Shown here: positions 15,765 through 24,405 of the stretch, in pieces
How the letters are laid out: the number at the start of each line of letters is the position of its first letter
Numbering within the stretch: position 1 is the stretch's first letter
Source of the DNA: Streptomyces sp. NBC_00259
GTDB lineage: Bacteria; Actinomycetota; Actinomycetes; Streptomycetales; Streptomycetaceae
Assembly: GCF_036181745.1 (NCBI RefSeq)
Contig: NZ_CP108080.1
Location: 2,728,001-2,792,000 of the forward strand
Reading direction: 5' to 3'
Length of the DNA: 64,000 bases
Position numbers and translations under genes: made by a program
The notes under the pieces: model-generated
Database searches by the model: none
What the model saw: the letters and a program-made list of their open reading frames with translations, nothing else
What the model was told of the DNA's origin: nothing

Positions 15765-17594
15765 GTGCCCGCCCGGAGCACCCCGTCCAGACGTACTCTC
15801 CTCACCGCGACCGCCGCCGCGGCGTCCGCCGTTCTCGTCTCCCCACCCGCACACGCCGCCACCCCCGCCGCCCACGCCGGCACCCGTGACCGCCTCCGGC
15901 GGCTCATCTCCCGGATGAGTCTTGAGGAGAAGGTCGGCCAGCTCTTCGTGATGCGGGTCTACGGACACTCGGCGACGTCCCCCGACCAGGCCGACATCGA
16001 CGCCAACCTCAGCGAGATCGGCGTCCGTACGGCGGCCGAGCTGATCGAGCGTTACCACGTCGGCGGGATCATCTATTTCGCCTGGGCGCACAACACCCGC
16101 GACCCGCACCAGATCGCCGATCTCTCCAACGACATCCAGCAGGCGGGCCTCGCGAAGTCCACGCCCATACCGCTGCTGGTCTCCACCGACCAGGAGCACG
16201 GCATCGTCGCCCGGGTCGGCAAGCCCGCCACGCTCGTACCGGGCGCGATGGCCCTGGGCGCGGGCGGTTCGCGCTCCGATGCGCGCGAGGCCGCGCGGAT
16301 CGCGGGCGCCGAACTCGCGGCGATGGGCATCGTGCAGAACTACGCGCCGGTCGCCGACGTGAACGTCAATCCGGCCAACCCGGTCATCGGCGTACGGTCG
16401 TTCGGCGCCGATCCGCAGGCCGTGGCCGGGCTGGTCGCCGCACAGGTCCGCGGCTATCAGGGTGCGGGCATCGCCGCCACGTCCAAGCACTTCCCGGGGC
16501 ACGGCGACACCAAGGACGACAGCCACTTCGCGCTGCCCACGATCCATCACACCCGCGAGCAGTGGCTGGAGTTGGACGCTCCGCCGTTCCGGGCCGCGAT
16601 CGCGGCCGGGATCGACTCGATCATGACCGCGCACATCGTGGTCCCGGCGCTGGACCCGAGCGAGGACCCGGCGACGCTGTCGCGCCCCATCCTCACCGGC
16701 ATTCTGCGCGAGGAGCTCGGATACGACGGCGTCGTGGTCACGGACTCGCTCGGCATGGCGGGCGTGAGGGAGAAGTACGGCGACGACCGTGTACCCGTGC
16801 TCGCGCTGAAGGCCGGCTGCGACCAGTTGCTCAACCCGCCCAGCCTCAGCATCGCCTGGAACGCCGTCCTCCAGGCCGTGAGGAACGGCGAGCTGACGGA
16901 GGAGCGCATCGAGGAGTCGATCCTGCGCATCCTGCTCCTGAAGTCGAAGCTGGGGCTGTTCCGCGATCCGTTCGTCTCCCACCGGGACGTGGACCGCACG
17001 GTCGGCAAGCGGTCCCATCTGGCCGCCGCCGACCGGATCGCCGACGAAACCACCACCCTGCTCGCCAACGAGAACGGCCTCCTGCCGCTCTCCCGCCGCA
17101 CGCACCGCAACGTCCTGGTCGTCGGCGCTGACCCGGCATCCCCGTCCGGGACCACCGGTCCGCCGACGACGACGCTCGCCGGTGCCTTCACCGAACTGGG
17201 ATTCACCGCGACGGCGCTGTCCACCGGCATCACCCCGACCGCCGCGAAGATCGACGAAGCGGTGGCCGCGGCAGCCGGGAAGGACGTGGTGATCGTCGGC
17301 ACGTACAACGTCTCGGCGACCAGTCCGCAGCGCACCCTGGTCTCCCGGCTGGCCGCGACCGGTGTGCCGGTGGTCACCGTCGCCATCCGCAATCCGTACG
17401 ACATCGCCCAGCTGACGGGCACCGGCTTCGCGGCCTCGGTCGCCGCGTACAGCTGGACGGACGTCGAACTGCGGGCGGCCGTCAGGGCGATCGCGGGCCG
17501 GTCGGAGCCGGAGGGCAGACTTCCCGTGCCCGTTCAGCGAGCGGACGACCCGACGCAGGTGCTGTACCCGATCGGATACGGCCTGAGGTACTAA
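15765..17594 (+). CDS. Exported glycoside hydrolase family 3, NagZ-like beta-N-acetylglucosaminidase
   Basis: A 609-aa secreted GH3 enzyme. The start STPSRRTLLTATAAAASAV is a twin-arginine-like signal peptide with probable cleavage after AHA. The NagZ signature KHFPGHGDTKDDSHFALP (Asp-His acid/base dyad) lies near residue 245, and the nucleophile motif VVTDSLGMAGV near 328. The C-terminal GH3 domain (about 430-609) ends LYPIGYGLRY. Family members remove terminal beta-GlcNAc from chito-oligosaccharides or muropeptides; export suggests extracellular substrates. GTG 15765 is chosen for the GGAG 6 bases upstream and for the intact signal peptide. A hairpin follows the stop. Confidence 0.92.
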   Translation: MPARSTPSRRTLLTATAAAASAVLVSPPAHAATPAAHAGTRDRLRRLISRMSLEEKVGQLFVMRVYGHSATSPDQADIDANLSEIGVRTAAELIERYHVGGIIYFAWAHNTRDPHQIADLSNDIQQAGLAKSTPIPLLVSTDQEHGIVARVGKPATLVPGAMALGAGGSRSDAREAARIAGAELAAMGIVQNYAPVADVNVNPANPVIGVRSFGADPQAVAGLVAAQVRGYQGAGIAATSKHFPGHGDTKDDSHFALPTIHHTREQWLELDAPPFRAAIAAGIDSIMTAHIVVPALDPSEDPATLSRPILTGILREELGYDGVVVTDSLGMAGVREKYGDDRVPVLALKAGCDQLLNPPSLSIAWNAVLQAVRNGELTEERIEESILRILLLKSKLGLFRDPFVSHRDVDRTVGKRSHLAAADRIADETTTLLANENGLLPLSRRTHRNVLVVGADPASPSGTTGPPTTTLAGAFTELGFTATALSTGITPTAAKIDEAVAAAAGKDVVIVGTYNVSATSPQRTLVSRLAATGVPVVTVAIRNPYDIAQLTGTGFAASVAAYSWTDVELRAAVRAIAGRSEPEGRLPVPVQRADDPTQVLYPIGYGLRY

Positions 17595-17597
17595 GAC

Positions 17598-17621
17598 GTA
17601 GCGCGGTGTACGCCGCGCTAC
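17598..17621 (+). terminator. Terminator after the GH3 gene
   Basis: GTAGCGCGG-N6-CCGCGCTAC forms a perfect 9-bp stem beginning 3 bases after the GH3 stop codon. Confidence 0.7.
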
Positions 17622-17715
17622 CGGCGCACCACCCTCACACGACGGAAAGCCCCCTGCTCCACTGGCGTGCGCCCGCTCCGGCGGGTCACGCTGGGTCCAC
17701 CGAGCAGGGGGATTC

Positions 17716-18339
17716 ATGCGTGTACGGCGTCTTTGGGTGGGGGTGGTGTGCGTGCTCGCCATGGCCTGCCAACGGATTCCGGGAAGCGACGGAAGCCAGA
17801 CGTCCGGCGGGGGCGGGCTCCGGGAGACGCAGAGCGCGGCACCGTCCGGGTACGGGGCGGTGTTCCTGGACCGGGGTGACTGCAGCGGCCGGGACGGGGA
17901 CGGCGTCCACGAGGTGCCCTGCACGAGCGAGAAGGCGGCGGCTCGCGTCCTCGCACGCCACGAGGGAGGAGGGACGGACGGTCATGCCTGCCCGGCCGTC
18001 ACCGACTTCGTGCTGCACCTCTCGGAGCGCCGTCCGGGGCTCGACGAGGACGGCGACGGTTCGGTGCCCCAGGGATACGCCTGTATGCGCAATCTGGAGC
18101 CGCCGCATCCCGGCGATCCGGGAGGCGGCGGCGGACCGCACACGGTGGTCGGCGACTGTCTCTCCAGCTCACGCAAGGGCCAGGTGAAGGAGACGGCCTG
18201 CGACGGATCGGGCGAGCAACGGCCCGAGTTCGAGGTGACGGCGGCCGTGGACAAGCGGTCCACCTGCCCGCCCTCGACCGATCTGTTCGTCCAGCTGCCT
18301 GCCGGGAAACGGCCGGTGGGCTGTGCCCGCCGCGTGTGA
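17716..18339 (+). CDS. LppU/SCO3897-like lipoprotein
   Basis: A 207-aa predicted lipoprotein. The signal sequence is VRRLWVGVVCVLAMAC with the lipid-modified Cys at about residue 18. Two related Cys-containing modules follow: GDCSGRDGDGVHEVPC to about residue 115, and GDCLSSSRKGQVKETAC to the end. This matches my memory of the LppU repeat pattern (GDC...VxC...C). Eight conserved cysteines suggest disulfides outside the membrane. ATG 17716 follows an AGGGGG ribosome site. The stop codon lies inside the loop of its own terminator hairpin. Role unknown. Confidence 0.75.
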   Translation: MRVRRLWVGVVCVLAMACQRIPGSDGSQTSGGGGLRETQSAAPSGYGAVFLDRGDCSGRDGDGVHEVPCTSEKAAARVLARHEGGGTDGHACPAVTDFVLHLSERRPGLDEDGDGSVPQGYACMRNLEPPHPGDPGGGGGPHTVVGDCLSSSRKGQVKETACDGSGEQRPEFEVTAAVDKRSTCPPSTDLFVQLPAGKRPVGCARRV

Positions 18340-18363
18340 CACACCCGGTCAGGCACAGCCCAC
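18316..18363 (+). terminator. Terminator overlapping the lipoprotein stop codon
   Basis: A 12-bp perfect stem (GTGGGCTGTGCC at 18316-18327 with 18352-18363) has the TGA stop (18337-18339) in its loop. It also serves as the end for minus-strand reading from the peptidase gene. Confidence 0.7.
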
Positions 18364-18392
18364 GGCAACCCACAACGCCTAGACACCTACAT

Positions 18393-18424
18393 GCCTACGC
18401 GCCTACGCGCCTACGCGCCTACGG
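18393..18424. repeat. Tandem octamer repeat, 4 copies
   Basis: Four consecutive copies of GCCTACGC (the last GCCTACGG) run into the final codons of the peptidase gene on the minus strand, whose stop is at 18419. The repeat therefore helps encode the C-terminal LRP end. Confidence 0.85.
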
Positions 18425-19921
18425 CCGCAGCATGAACGGCTCGCGCTCGACGTCCTGCCTGTCGAGCTTCGCGTCGTACCGCGTCAGCCGCTTCGCGAGC
18501 CCGGGGTTCTCCTGGACGGCGGCCGGGGCCACGCCCGCCCACTCCAGGATGCGGGCGGTCGCCTTCGTGCGGTCGGCGTCCCGCAGGCCCGCGACGCTGG
18601 CGCCGTGGTTGCCGCCGTACTCGGTGAAGACGTACGCGTCGCGCGAGCCCTTGCCGGTGCGGAAGCGCTCCGCGCCGTACGGGTCGTTCTCGCCGTACAC
18701 CCACATCATGCGCTGGGCGTTGTGCCGCAGCCAGCCGTCGACGTCCGCCATCGCCCGCCGGTCGAACTTCGGCATCGGGATGTCACGCGGCACGTACGAG
18801 CGCGGGCTGAAGTAGCCCGGGTAGCGCAGCAGGTCCTTCAGCAGCGGGTAGGCGAGCGTGGGCGCGCCGAGCTGGGTGCCCGCCTGGTAATAGTACGGCG
18901 TGTACGGCTCCAGGCCCTGGTCGGTGTAGAAGGCGAAGCCCGAGATCGCGTCGAGGGAGTCGTAGATCTCCTGGTCGGTCGCGGTCCGCGCGTCCGGCAC
19001 GGAGGCGCAGTCGGCGAGCAGGCTGTACTGCCAGAAGGCCCAGGCGTAGTCCGAGACGAGGCTCTCGTACGCCTTGTCGAGCGAGCCCATGGTGCGGAAG
19101 GTGCCCGCGTTGGCAGTGGCCCACTCCCGGTACGTGGCGGTGAGCGCGGCGCGCCGCTTGCCGAGCGCCTCGCGCTGCACGGCCGTCAGCCTGTCGCGGC
19201 ACTCCTTGGTGCCGACCTTCTCGAAGAACCGGTCGTACGCCGAGTCCTCCTTGTCGTTCACGTCGTTGGGGGCGACGTACGCGACGATGCCGTCCATGTC
19301 CCGCGGGTAGAAGCGCTCGTAGTACGTCGCCGTCATCCCGCCCTTGGAGATGCCGGTGGCGATCCACTTCTTTCCGTAGATCTTCTTCAGCGCGGCGAAG
19401 ACGCGGTGCTGGTCGCTCGCGGCCTGCCAGATGTCCAGCTTGCTCCAGTCGGCGGGACTGGGGCGGGAGGGGGTGAAGAAGCGGTACTCCATGTCGACCT
19501 GGTTGCCGTCGACGATCTGGGTGGGCTCACGGCGGCGCGGGGTCGTTCCGACGTGGTAACCGCTGGTGTAGAAGACGGTCGGCCGGGTGGTGTCCTTGTG
19601 CAGCACGGTGATGCGCTGCTGGAAGGTGCCCTTGGACGGGCGCCGGTGGTCGACCGGCTGGGTGTACTCGAGGACGAAGTAGCGGTAGCCGGGGTACGGC
19701 TTCTCCTCGACGAGGCTCATTCCGGGGATCGCGAGGATCCGGTCCTTGATGTCCTCGGACGTACCGTCCTGGGACGTGGTGTCACCGGGCGCGGTGCCCC
19801 GGGGCGTTCCCGGTGAGCCGATGGCCGGCTCGGCGGCGGTGGCCGCACTCGCCGTCGTCCCTGCCATGCCTATGAGCACCACGAGCGACAGCAGCCATCT
19901 CAGCGTTCTGCGCATGCGCAC
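18419..19921 (-). CDS. Secreted S37-family (PS-10-like) tripeptidyl aminopeptidase
   Basis: A 500-aa secreted serine peptidase of the Streptomyces PS-10 family. The signal peptide is RTLRWLLSLVVLIGMAGTTA with cleavage near AEP. The alpha/beta-hydrolase nucleophile elbow is ATGISKGGMTA, and the later triad segments are MMWVYGENDPYGAERF (Asp) and TEYGGNHGASV (His). Characterised relatives remove tripeptides from extracellular proteins. Two ATGs lie close together (19921 and 19915), so the exact start is uncertain by two residues. It stands alone and is convergent with the lipoprotein gene. Confidence 0.9.
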   Translation of the reverse strand: MRMRRTLRWLLSLVVLIGMAGTTASAATAAEPAIGSPGTPRGTAPGDTTSQDGTSEDIKDRILAIPGMSLVEEKPYPGYRYFVLEYTQPVDHRRPSKGTFQQRITVLHKDTTRPTVFYTSGYHVGTTPRRREPTQIVDGNQVDMEYRFFTPSRPSPADWSKLDIWQAASDQHRVFAALKKIYGKKWIATGISKGGMTATYYERFYPRDMDGIVAYVAPNDVNDKEDSAYDRFFEKVGTKECRDRLTAVQREALGKRRAALTATYREWATANAGTFRTMGSLDKAYESLVSDYAWAFWQYSLLADCASVPDARTATDQEIYDSLDAISGFAFYTDQGLEPYTPYYYQAGTQLGAPTLAYPLLKDLLRYPGYFSPRSYVPRDIPMPKFDRRAMADVDGWLRHNAQRMMWVYGENDPYGAERFRTGKGSRDAYVFTEYGGNHGASVAGLRDADRTKATARILEWAGVAPAAVQENPGLAKRLTRYDAKLDRQDVEREPFMLRP

Positions 19922-20007
19922 ACTCCCCTTGGTTCACAGCGGTCGCGGGTGAACCTAGCGGGGTCAATGCGTATACCGCCAGGGCAAGTTGTACGGGATC
20001 GCGGAAG

Positions 20008-20388
20008 TCAGCACAGGATCCAGCCGGTCGAGGCGCTCTTCCCGGCGACGGCGCCCGAGACACGGACGCAGCGGTTGAGGGCGTGCACGGTGACGGGGCC
20101 CGCCTGCCGGGTGAAATCTCCCTTGTCGACGGCCGCACGCCCGCCGCGCGGCTGGAGGGACACCGACATCGCCCTCCGGGTGCCGGGGTTCTTGGCGACG
20201 GTCATGGCACACGCGTACTGCCGCTGCTTGTAGACGCGCAGTTCCCCGGTGGCGAACCCCACCGTCTTCACCGGCCGGCCGGCACAGGCGGACATGGCCT
20301 CGGCCGACTGCACGCCCGGACCCGTCAACGACACGGCCCCCACCATCGCGAGCACCGCGAGTACATGCCTCAGTAGTCTTCCGAACAC
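20008..20388 (-). CDS. Small secreted protein, unknown function
   Basis: A 126-aa protein with a clear signal peptide (RHVLAVLAMVGAVSLTG, cleavage likely after AEA). The mature part of about 95 residues has four Cys (CAGRPV, YACAM, NRCVRV, and a C-terminal WILC), suggesting disulfides. GTG 20388 is preceded by GGGGAG with good spacing. It lies on the same strand as the S37 peptidase, 86 bases upstream of it, so the two could be co-expressed. I do not recognise a family. Confidence 0.7.
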   Translation of the reverse strand: MFGRLLRHVLAVLAMVGAVSLTGPGVQSAEAMSACAGRPVKTVGFATGELRVYKQRQYACAMTVAKNPGTRRAMSVSLQPRGGRAAVDKGDFTRQAGPVTVHALNRCVRVSGAVAGKSASTGWILC

Positions 20389-20433
20389 ACTTGCTCCCCT
20401 CCTTCACCGAGCCGTACTGACGTACGACGCAAC

Positions 20434-20464
20434 GAGGGCCCGGACGGTTGCCGTCCGGGCCCTC
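20434..20464. terminator. Terminator downstream of the ABC exporter
   Basis: A perfect 14-bp stem (GAGGGCCCGGACGG with its complement) and a 3-base loop lie 30 bases after the ABC exporter stop on the minus strand. Confidence 0.85.
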
Positions 20465-20493
20465 GGCCGTGCCGCATCAGGCCATGCGCCTGC

Positions 20494-23400
20494 TCAGGCC
20501 GGGGTGGGTGCCTGCTCCCCGATGAACGTCCGCCACAGCTCGGCGTACCGCCCCTCCAGCGCCAGCAGTTCGTCGTGCGTGCCGTCCTCGACGACGCGGC
20601 CGTGATCCATGACGACCACGCGGTCGGCGCGGGCCGCGGTGGTGAGGCGGTGGGCGACGACCAGCGTCGTACGCCGGCCGGTGAGCCGGTCGGTGGCCTG
20701 GTTGACCTGCGCCTCGGAGGCGAGGTCCAGTGCCGCGGTCGCCTCGTCGAGCAACAGCACGTCCGGGTCGACGAGTTCCGCCCGGGCCAGGGCGATGAGC
20801 TGGCGCTGGCCGGCGGAGAGGTTGCGGCCGCGCTCGGAGACCTCGTGGAGATAGCCGTCGTCCAGCGTGGCGATCATGTCGTGCGCCCCGACCGCGCGGG
20901 CGGCCGCCTCGACCTCCGCGTCGCTCGCACCGGGCCGCCCGTACGCGATGGCGTCACGGACCGTACCGGCGAAGAGGTACGCCTCCTGCGGGACGACGCC
21001 GAGGCGGTGCCGGTACGCCGTGAGGTCCAGGTCGCGCAGGTCGGTGCCGTCGGCCGTGACCCGTCCGCTCGTCGGGTCGTAGAAGCGCGCCACGAGTTTG
21101 ACGAGGGTCGACTTGCCCGCGCCGGTCTCGCCGACGAACGCGACGGTCTGCCCGGCCGGGATCCGCAGATCGACGCCGCCGAGCGCCGCTTCCTCCCCCT
21201 TGCCGGTGTCGCCGCCGTAGCGGAAGGAGACGTTCTCGAAGGCGATCTCGCCGCGCAGCGACAGCACGTCGAGGGGCTCGCGGGCCTGCGCCGTCGACGT
21301 CGGCTCACGCAGCAGCTCGCGGATCCGGCCCAGCGACACCGTGGCCTGCTGATAGCCGTCGAAGACCTGGGACAGCTGCTGCACGGGGGCGAAGAACAGA
21401 TCGATGTAGAGGAGGTAGGCGACGAGCGCGCCCGTGGTGAGCGTGCCCGCCTCGATCCGGCCGGCGCCGACGATCAGCACGGCCGCCGCGGCCACCGAGG
21501 CCAGCAGCTGTACGAAGGGGAAGTACACGGAGATCAGCCACTGGCCGCGTACCCGCGCCTCGCGGTAGCTCTCGCTGCGCTCCACGAAACGCCGGTTCCC
21601 CGAGCGCTCACGGCGGAACGCCTGCACGATCCGCAGCCCGCTCACGGACTCCTGCAGGTCGGCGTTGACGACGCTGATCCGCTCACGGGCCAGCTCGTAC
21701 GCCTGCACCGACCGGCGACGGAAGAAGAACGTCCCGACGACGAGCACCGGCAGGGTCGCGAAGACCACCAGCGCCAGCTGCAGATCGAGCACGACCAGCG
21801 CGACCATGATCCCGAAGAAGGTGACGACGGAGACGAACGCGGTGACCAGCCCGGTCTGCAGGAACGTGGACAGCGCGTCCACGTCCGTCGTCATCCGGGT
21901 CATGATCCGGCCGGTCAGCTCGCGCTCGTAGTAGTCGAGGCCGAGCCGCTGCAGCTGGGCGAAGATCTTCAGCCGCAGGGCGTAGAGGATGCGTTCGCCC
22001 GTGCGTCCCGTCATCCGGGCGGCGCCGATCTGACCGGCCCACTGGATGACGACGGTCAGCAGCGCCAGCGCGGAGGCCGCCCACACCGCGGCCATCACGG
22101 CCCGCTCGACGCCCTGGTCGATGCCGTGCCGGATCAGCACCGGAAGCAGCAGGCCCATGCCCGCGTCGATGGCGACCAGCAGCAGGCTGAACAGCAGCGG
22201 CAGCCCGAAGCCGCCCAGCAGCCGGCGCAGACCGTACGACTCCTCGCGCATCACGGCCCGCGCCTCGTCGACCTGCGGGGTGTCCTCGGCCGGCGGCAGC
22301 GCCGCGACCTGGGCGAGGAGTTCGGGGGTGGCACCGGCCACCTCGTCCTCCTCCGCCTCCTCCTTGCGGACCCACAGCGGCGGCGTGATGCCGCGCCCCG
22401 CGTCGAACTCGGCGTCCATCTCGGCGCGCAGCGTGCGGTCCTCGGGGATCTCGACGGGGAAGGTGTGGCCCGGGGACACTCCGCCCAGCTCGTCGGGGTC
22501 GGTCAGCAGCCGCCGGTACAAGGCGGAGCGTTCCTGCAGCTCCTCGTGGGTGCCGATGTCGGCGAGCCGGCCGTCGTCGAGGACGGCGATACGGTCGGCG
22601 AGTCCGAGGGTGGAGCGGCGGTGGGCGATCAGCAGGGTCGTGCGCCCGGCCATCACATCGCGCAGCGCCTCGTGGATCTCGTGCTCGACGCGTGCGTCGA
22701 CGGCGGAGGTGGCGTCGTCGAGGAGCAGCAGCCGAGGATCGGCGAGGATCGCGCGGGCGAGCGCGATGCGCTGGCGCTGGCCGCCGGACAGGGTGAGGCC
22801 GTGCTCGCCGACCTTGGTGTCGTAGCCGTCGGGCAGTTCGCTGATGAAACGGTCCGCTTGTGCCGTTCGCGCGGCCTGGACGATCTCCTCGTCCGTCGCG
22901 TCCGGCTGTCCGTACGCGATGTTGGAGCGGACGGTGTCGGAGAAGAGGAAGCTGTCCTCCGGTACGAGCCCGATGGCGGCCCGCAGCGAGTCCAGGGTCA
23001 GCTCGCGGACGTCGTGTCCGCCGACGAGGACGGCGCCGTGGGTGACGTCGTAGAAGCGCGGCAGCAGCAGGGAGACGGTGGACTTGCCGCTGCCCGAGGA
23101 GCCGACGACGGCGACGGTCTCGCCGGGGCGGATCTCCAGCGAGAAGCCGTCGAGGACCGGGCGGGCGCTCTCTCCCTCCCCGTAGGAGAAGGCGACGTCG
23201 TCGAACTCGACGGTCGCCGGGGCGTCGGCCGGGAGTTCCTTGGTGCCGTCCTTCATGGTCGGCTCGGTGTCGATCAGTTCCAGCACCCGCTCCACACCGG
23301 CCTGCGCCTGCTGGCCGACGGTGAGCACCATGGCCAGCATCCGCACGGGCCCGACGAGCTGGGCGAGATATGTCGAGAAAGCGACGAACGTTCCGAGGGT

Positions 23401-24222
23401 GATCTGCCCCCGGGTGGCCAGCCAGCCGCCGAGCGCCAGCATCGCCACCTGCCCGAGCGCGGGCACGGCCTGCAGTGCCGGGGTGTACTTCGCGTTCAGC
23501 CGTACGGTGCGCAGCCGGCCGGCGAACAGCCTGCGGCCGACGTCCCTCAGCTTTCCGGTCTCCTGGTCCTCCTGGCCGAAGCCCTTGACGACCCGGACAC
23601 CGGAGACGGCCCCGTCGACGACTCCCGCGACGGCGGCCGCCTGCTGCTGTGCGTACCAAGTGGCGGGGTGGAGCTTCACCCGGCTGTGCTTGGCGATGAA
23701 CCAGAGGGCCGGGGCGACGGCGAGCGCGACCAGGGTGAGGGGCGGCGACAGCCAGGCCATGATGCCCAGGGAGATGAGGAAGAGCAGGAAGTTCCCGATG
23801 GTCATCGGGAGCATGAAGAGCAGGCCCTGGATGAGCTGGAGGTCGCTGGTGGCGCGGCCCACGACCTGGCCCGTGGACAGCTCGTCCTGACGGCGCCCGT
23901 CGAGCCGGCTGATCGTGCGGAACATGTCGGTCCGCAGGTCGTGCTGGACGTCGAGAGCAAGACGTCCGCCGTAGAAGCGGCGGACGTAGGTGAGCGCGTA
24001 GACGACGGCCGCGGCGGCGACCAGCAGACCGGTCCAGACGGCCAGTGACCGGGAGTGGTTGCCGATGACGTCGTCGATGACGACCTTGGTGATCAACGGG
24101 ACGACGGCCATCACGGCCATTCCGGCGAGGGACGACCCGAGTGCGAGCACGACGTTGCGCCGGTACCGCCAGGCGTATCCGGCCAGCCGTCGTGCCCACG
24201 TATGCTCTGTCGCCGACGTCAC
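20494..24222 (-). CDS. Single-chain ABC exporter with two TMD-NBD halves
   Basis: A 1242-aa full-length ABC exporter, apparently two type IV half-transporters fused in order TMD1-NBD1-TMD2-NBD2. NBD1 has GSSGSGKST near 376, LSGGQRQ near 477 and LLLLDDATSAVD near 502. NBD2 has GETGAGKST near 1034, LSAGQRQ near 1136 and LLLDEATAALD near 1160. The catalytic Glu after Walker B is Asp in NBD1, and the signature is altered in NBD2. Both changes fall in the same composite ATP site, as in known heterodimeric exporters. GTG 24222 is chosen for its GGGAGG ribosome site. The substrate is unknown; drugs or lipids are typical. Confidence 0.93.
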   Translation of the reverse strand: MTSATEHTWARRLAGYAWRYRRNVVLALGSSLAGMAVMAVVPLITKVVIDDVIGNHSRSLAVWTGLLVAAAAVVYALTYVRRFYGGRLALDVQHDLRTDMFRTISRLDGRRQDELSTGQVVGRATSDLQLIQGLLFMLPMTIGNFLLFLISLGIMAWLSPPLTLVALAVAPALWFIAKHSRVKLHPATWYAQQQAAAVAGVVDGAVSGVRVVKGFGQEDQETGKLRDVGRRLFAGRLRTVRLNAKYTPALQAVPALGQVAMLALGGWLATRGQITLGTFVAFSTYLAQLVGPVRMLAMVLTVGQQAQAGVERVLELIDTEPTMKDGTKELPADAPATVEFDDVAFSYGEGESARPVLDGFSLEIRPGETVAVVGSSGSGKSTVSLLLPRFYDVTHGAVLVGGHDVRELTLDSLRAAIGLVPEDSFLFSDTVRSNIAYGQPDATDEEIVQAARTAQADRFISELPDGYDTKVGEHGLTLSGGQRQRIALARAILADPRLLLLDDATSAVDARVEHEIHEALRDVMAGRTTLLIAHRRSTLGLADRIAVLDDGRLADIGTHEELQERSALYRRLLTDPDELGGVSPGHTFPVEIPEDRTLRAEMDAEFDAGRGITPPLWVRKEEAEEDEVAGATPELLAQVAALPPAEDTPQVDEARAVMREESYGLRRLLGGFGLPLLFSLLLVAIDAGMGLLLPVLIRHGIDQGVERAVMAAVWAASALALLTVVIQWAGQIGAARMTGRTGERILYALRLKIFAQLQRLGLDYYERELTGRIMTRMTTDVDALSTFLQTGLVTAFVSVVTFFGIMVALVVLDLQLALVVFATLPVLVVGTFFFRRRSVQAYELARERISVVNADLQESVSGLRIVQAFRRERSGNRRFVERSESYREARVRGQWLISVYFPFVQLLASVAAAAVLIVGAGRIEAGTLTTGALVAYLLYIDLFFAPVQQLSQVFDGYQQATVSLGRIRELLREPTSTAQAREPLDVLSLRGEIAFENVSFRYGGDTGKGEEAALGGVDLRIPAGQTVAFVGETGAGKSTLVKLVARFYDPTSGRVTADGTDLRDLDLTAYRHRLGVVPQEAYLFAGTVRDAIAYGRPGASDAEVEAAARAVGAHDMIATLDDGYLHEVSERGRNLSAGQRQLIALARAELVDPDVLLLDEATAALDLASEAQVNQATDRLTGRRTTLVVAHRLTTAARADRVVVMDHGRVVEDGTHDELLALEGRYAELWRTFIGEQAPTPA

Positions 24223-24307
24223 CGATACCTCCCGTTGTCCTGCTCTGCCGGAAGGCTGCAACGCGGACGGGAGCGGATTTCATCCCGCCGCAACGTGCCG
24301 GGACGAA

Positions 24308-24381
24308 GTACGGTCCCTGGTCCTAGGACCAGGGACCGTACGCATACGTCGTACGACCGACGCTCGTGCGTCGCACGAGCG
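24308..24381. terminator. Pair of perfect palindromes between serine hydrolase and ABC gene
   Basis: A 34-base perfect palindrome (24308-24341, centred on CCTAGG) and a second hairpin (CGCTCGTGC-GTC-GCACGAGCG, 24361-24381) lie downstream of the serine hydrolase stop (24406). They sit 86-160 bases upstream of the ABC start on the same strand. The second is a plausible terminator. The first, with no loop, could instead be an operator for the exporter. Confidence 0.6.
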
Positions 24382-24405
24382 ACGGAACGACGAGGCCGGG
24401 GTCGG

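Noticed and set aside
20575..24048. A 1157-codon plus-strand frame opposite the ABC exporter
   Set aside because: High GC suppresses stop codons. The protein is dominated by Arg, Gly, Asp and Gln, while the minus strand carries full ABC motifs.
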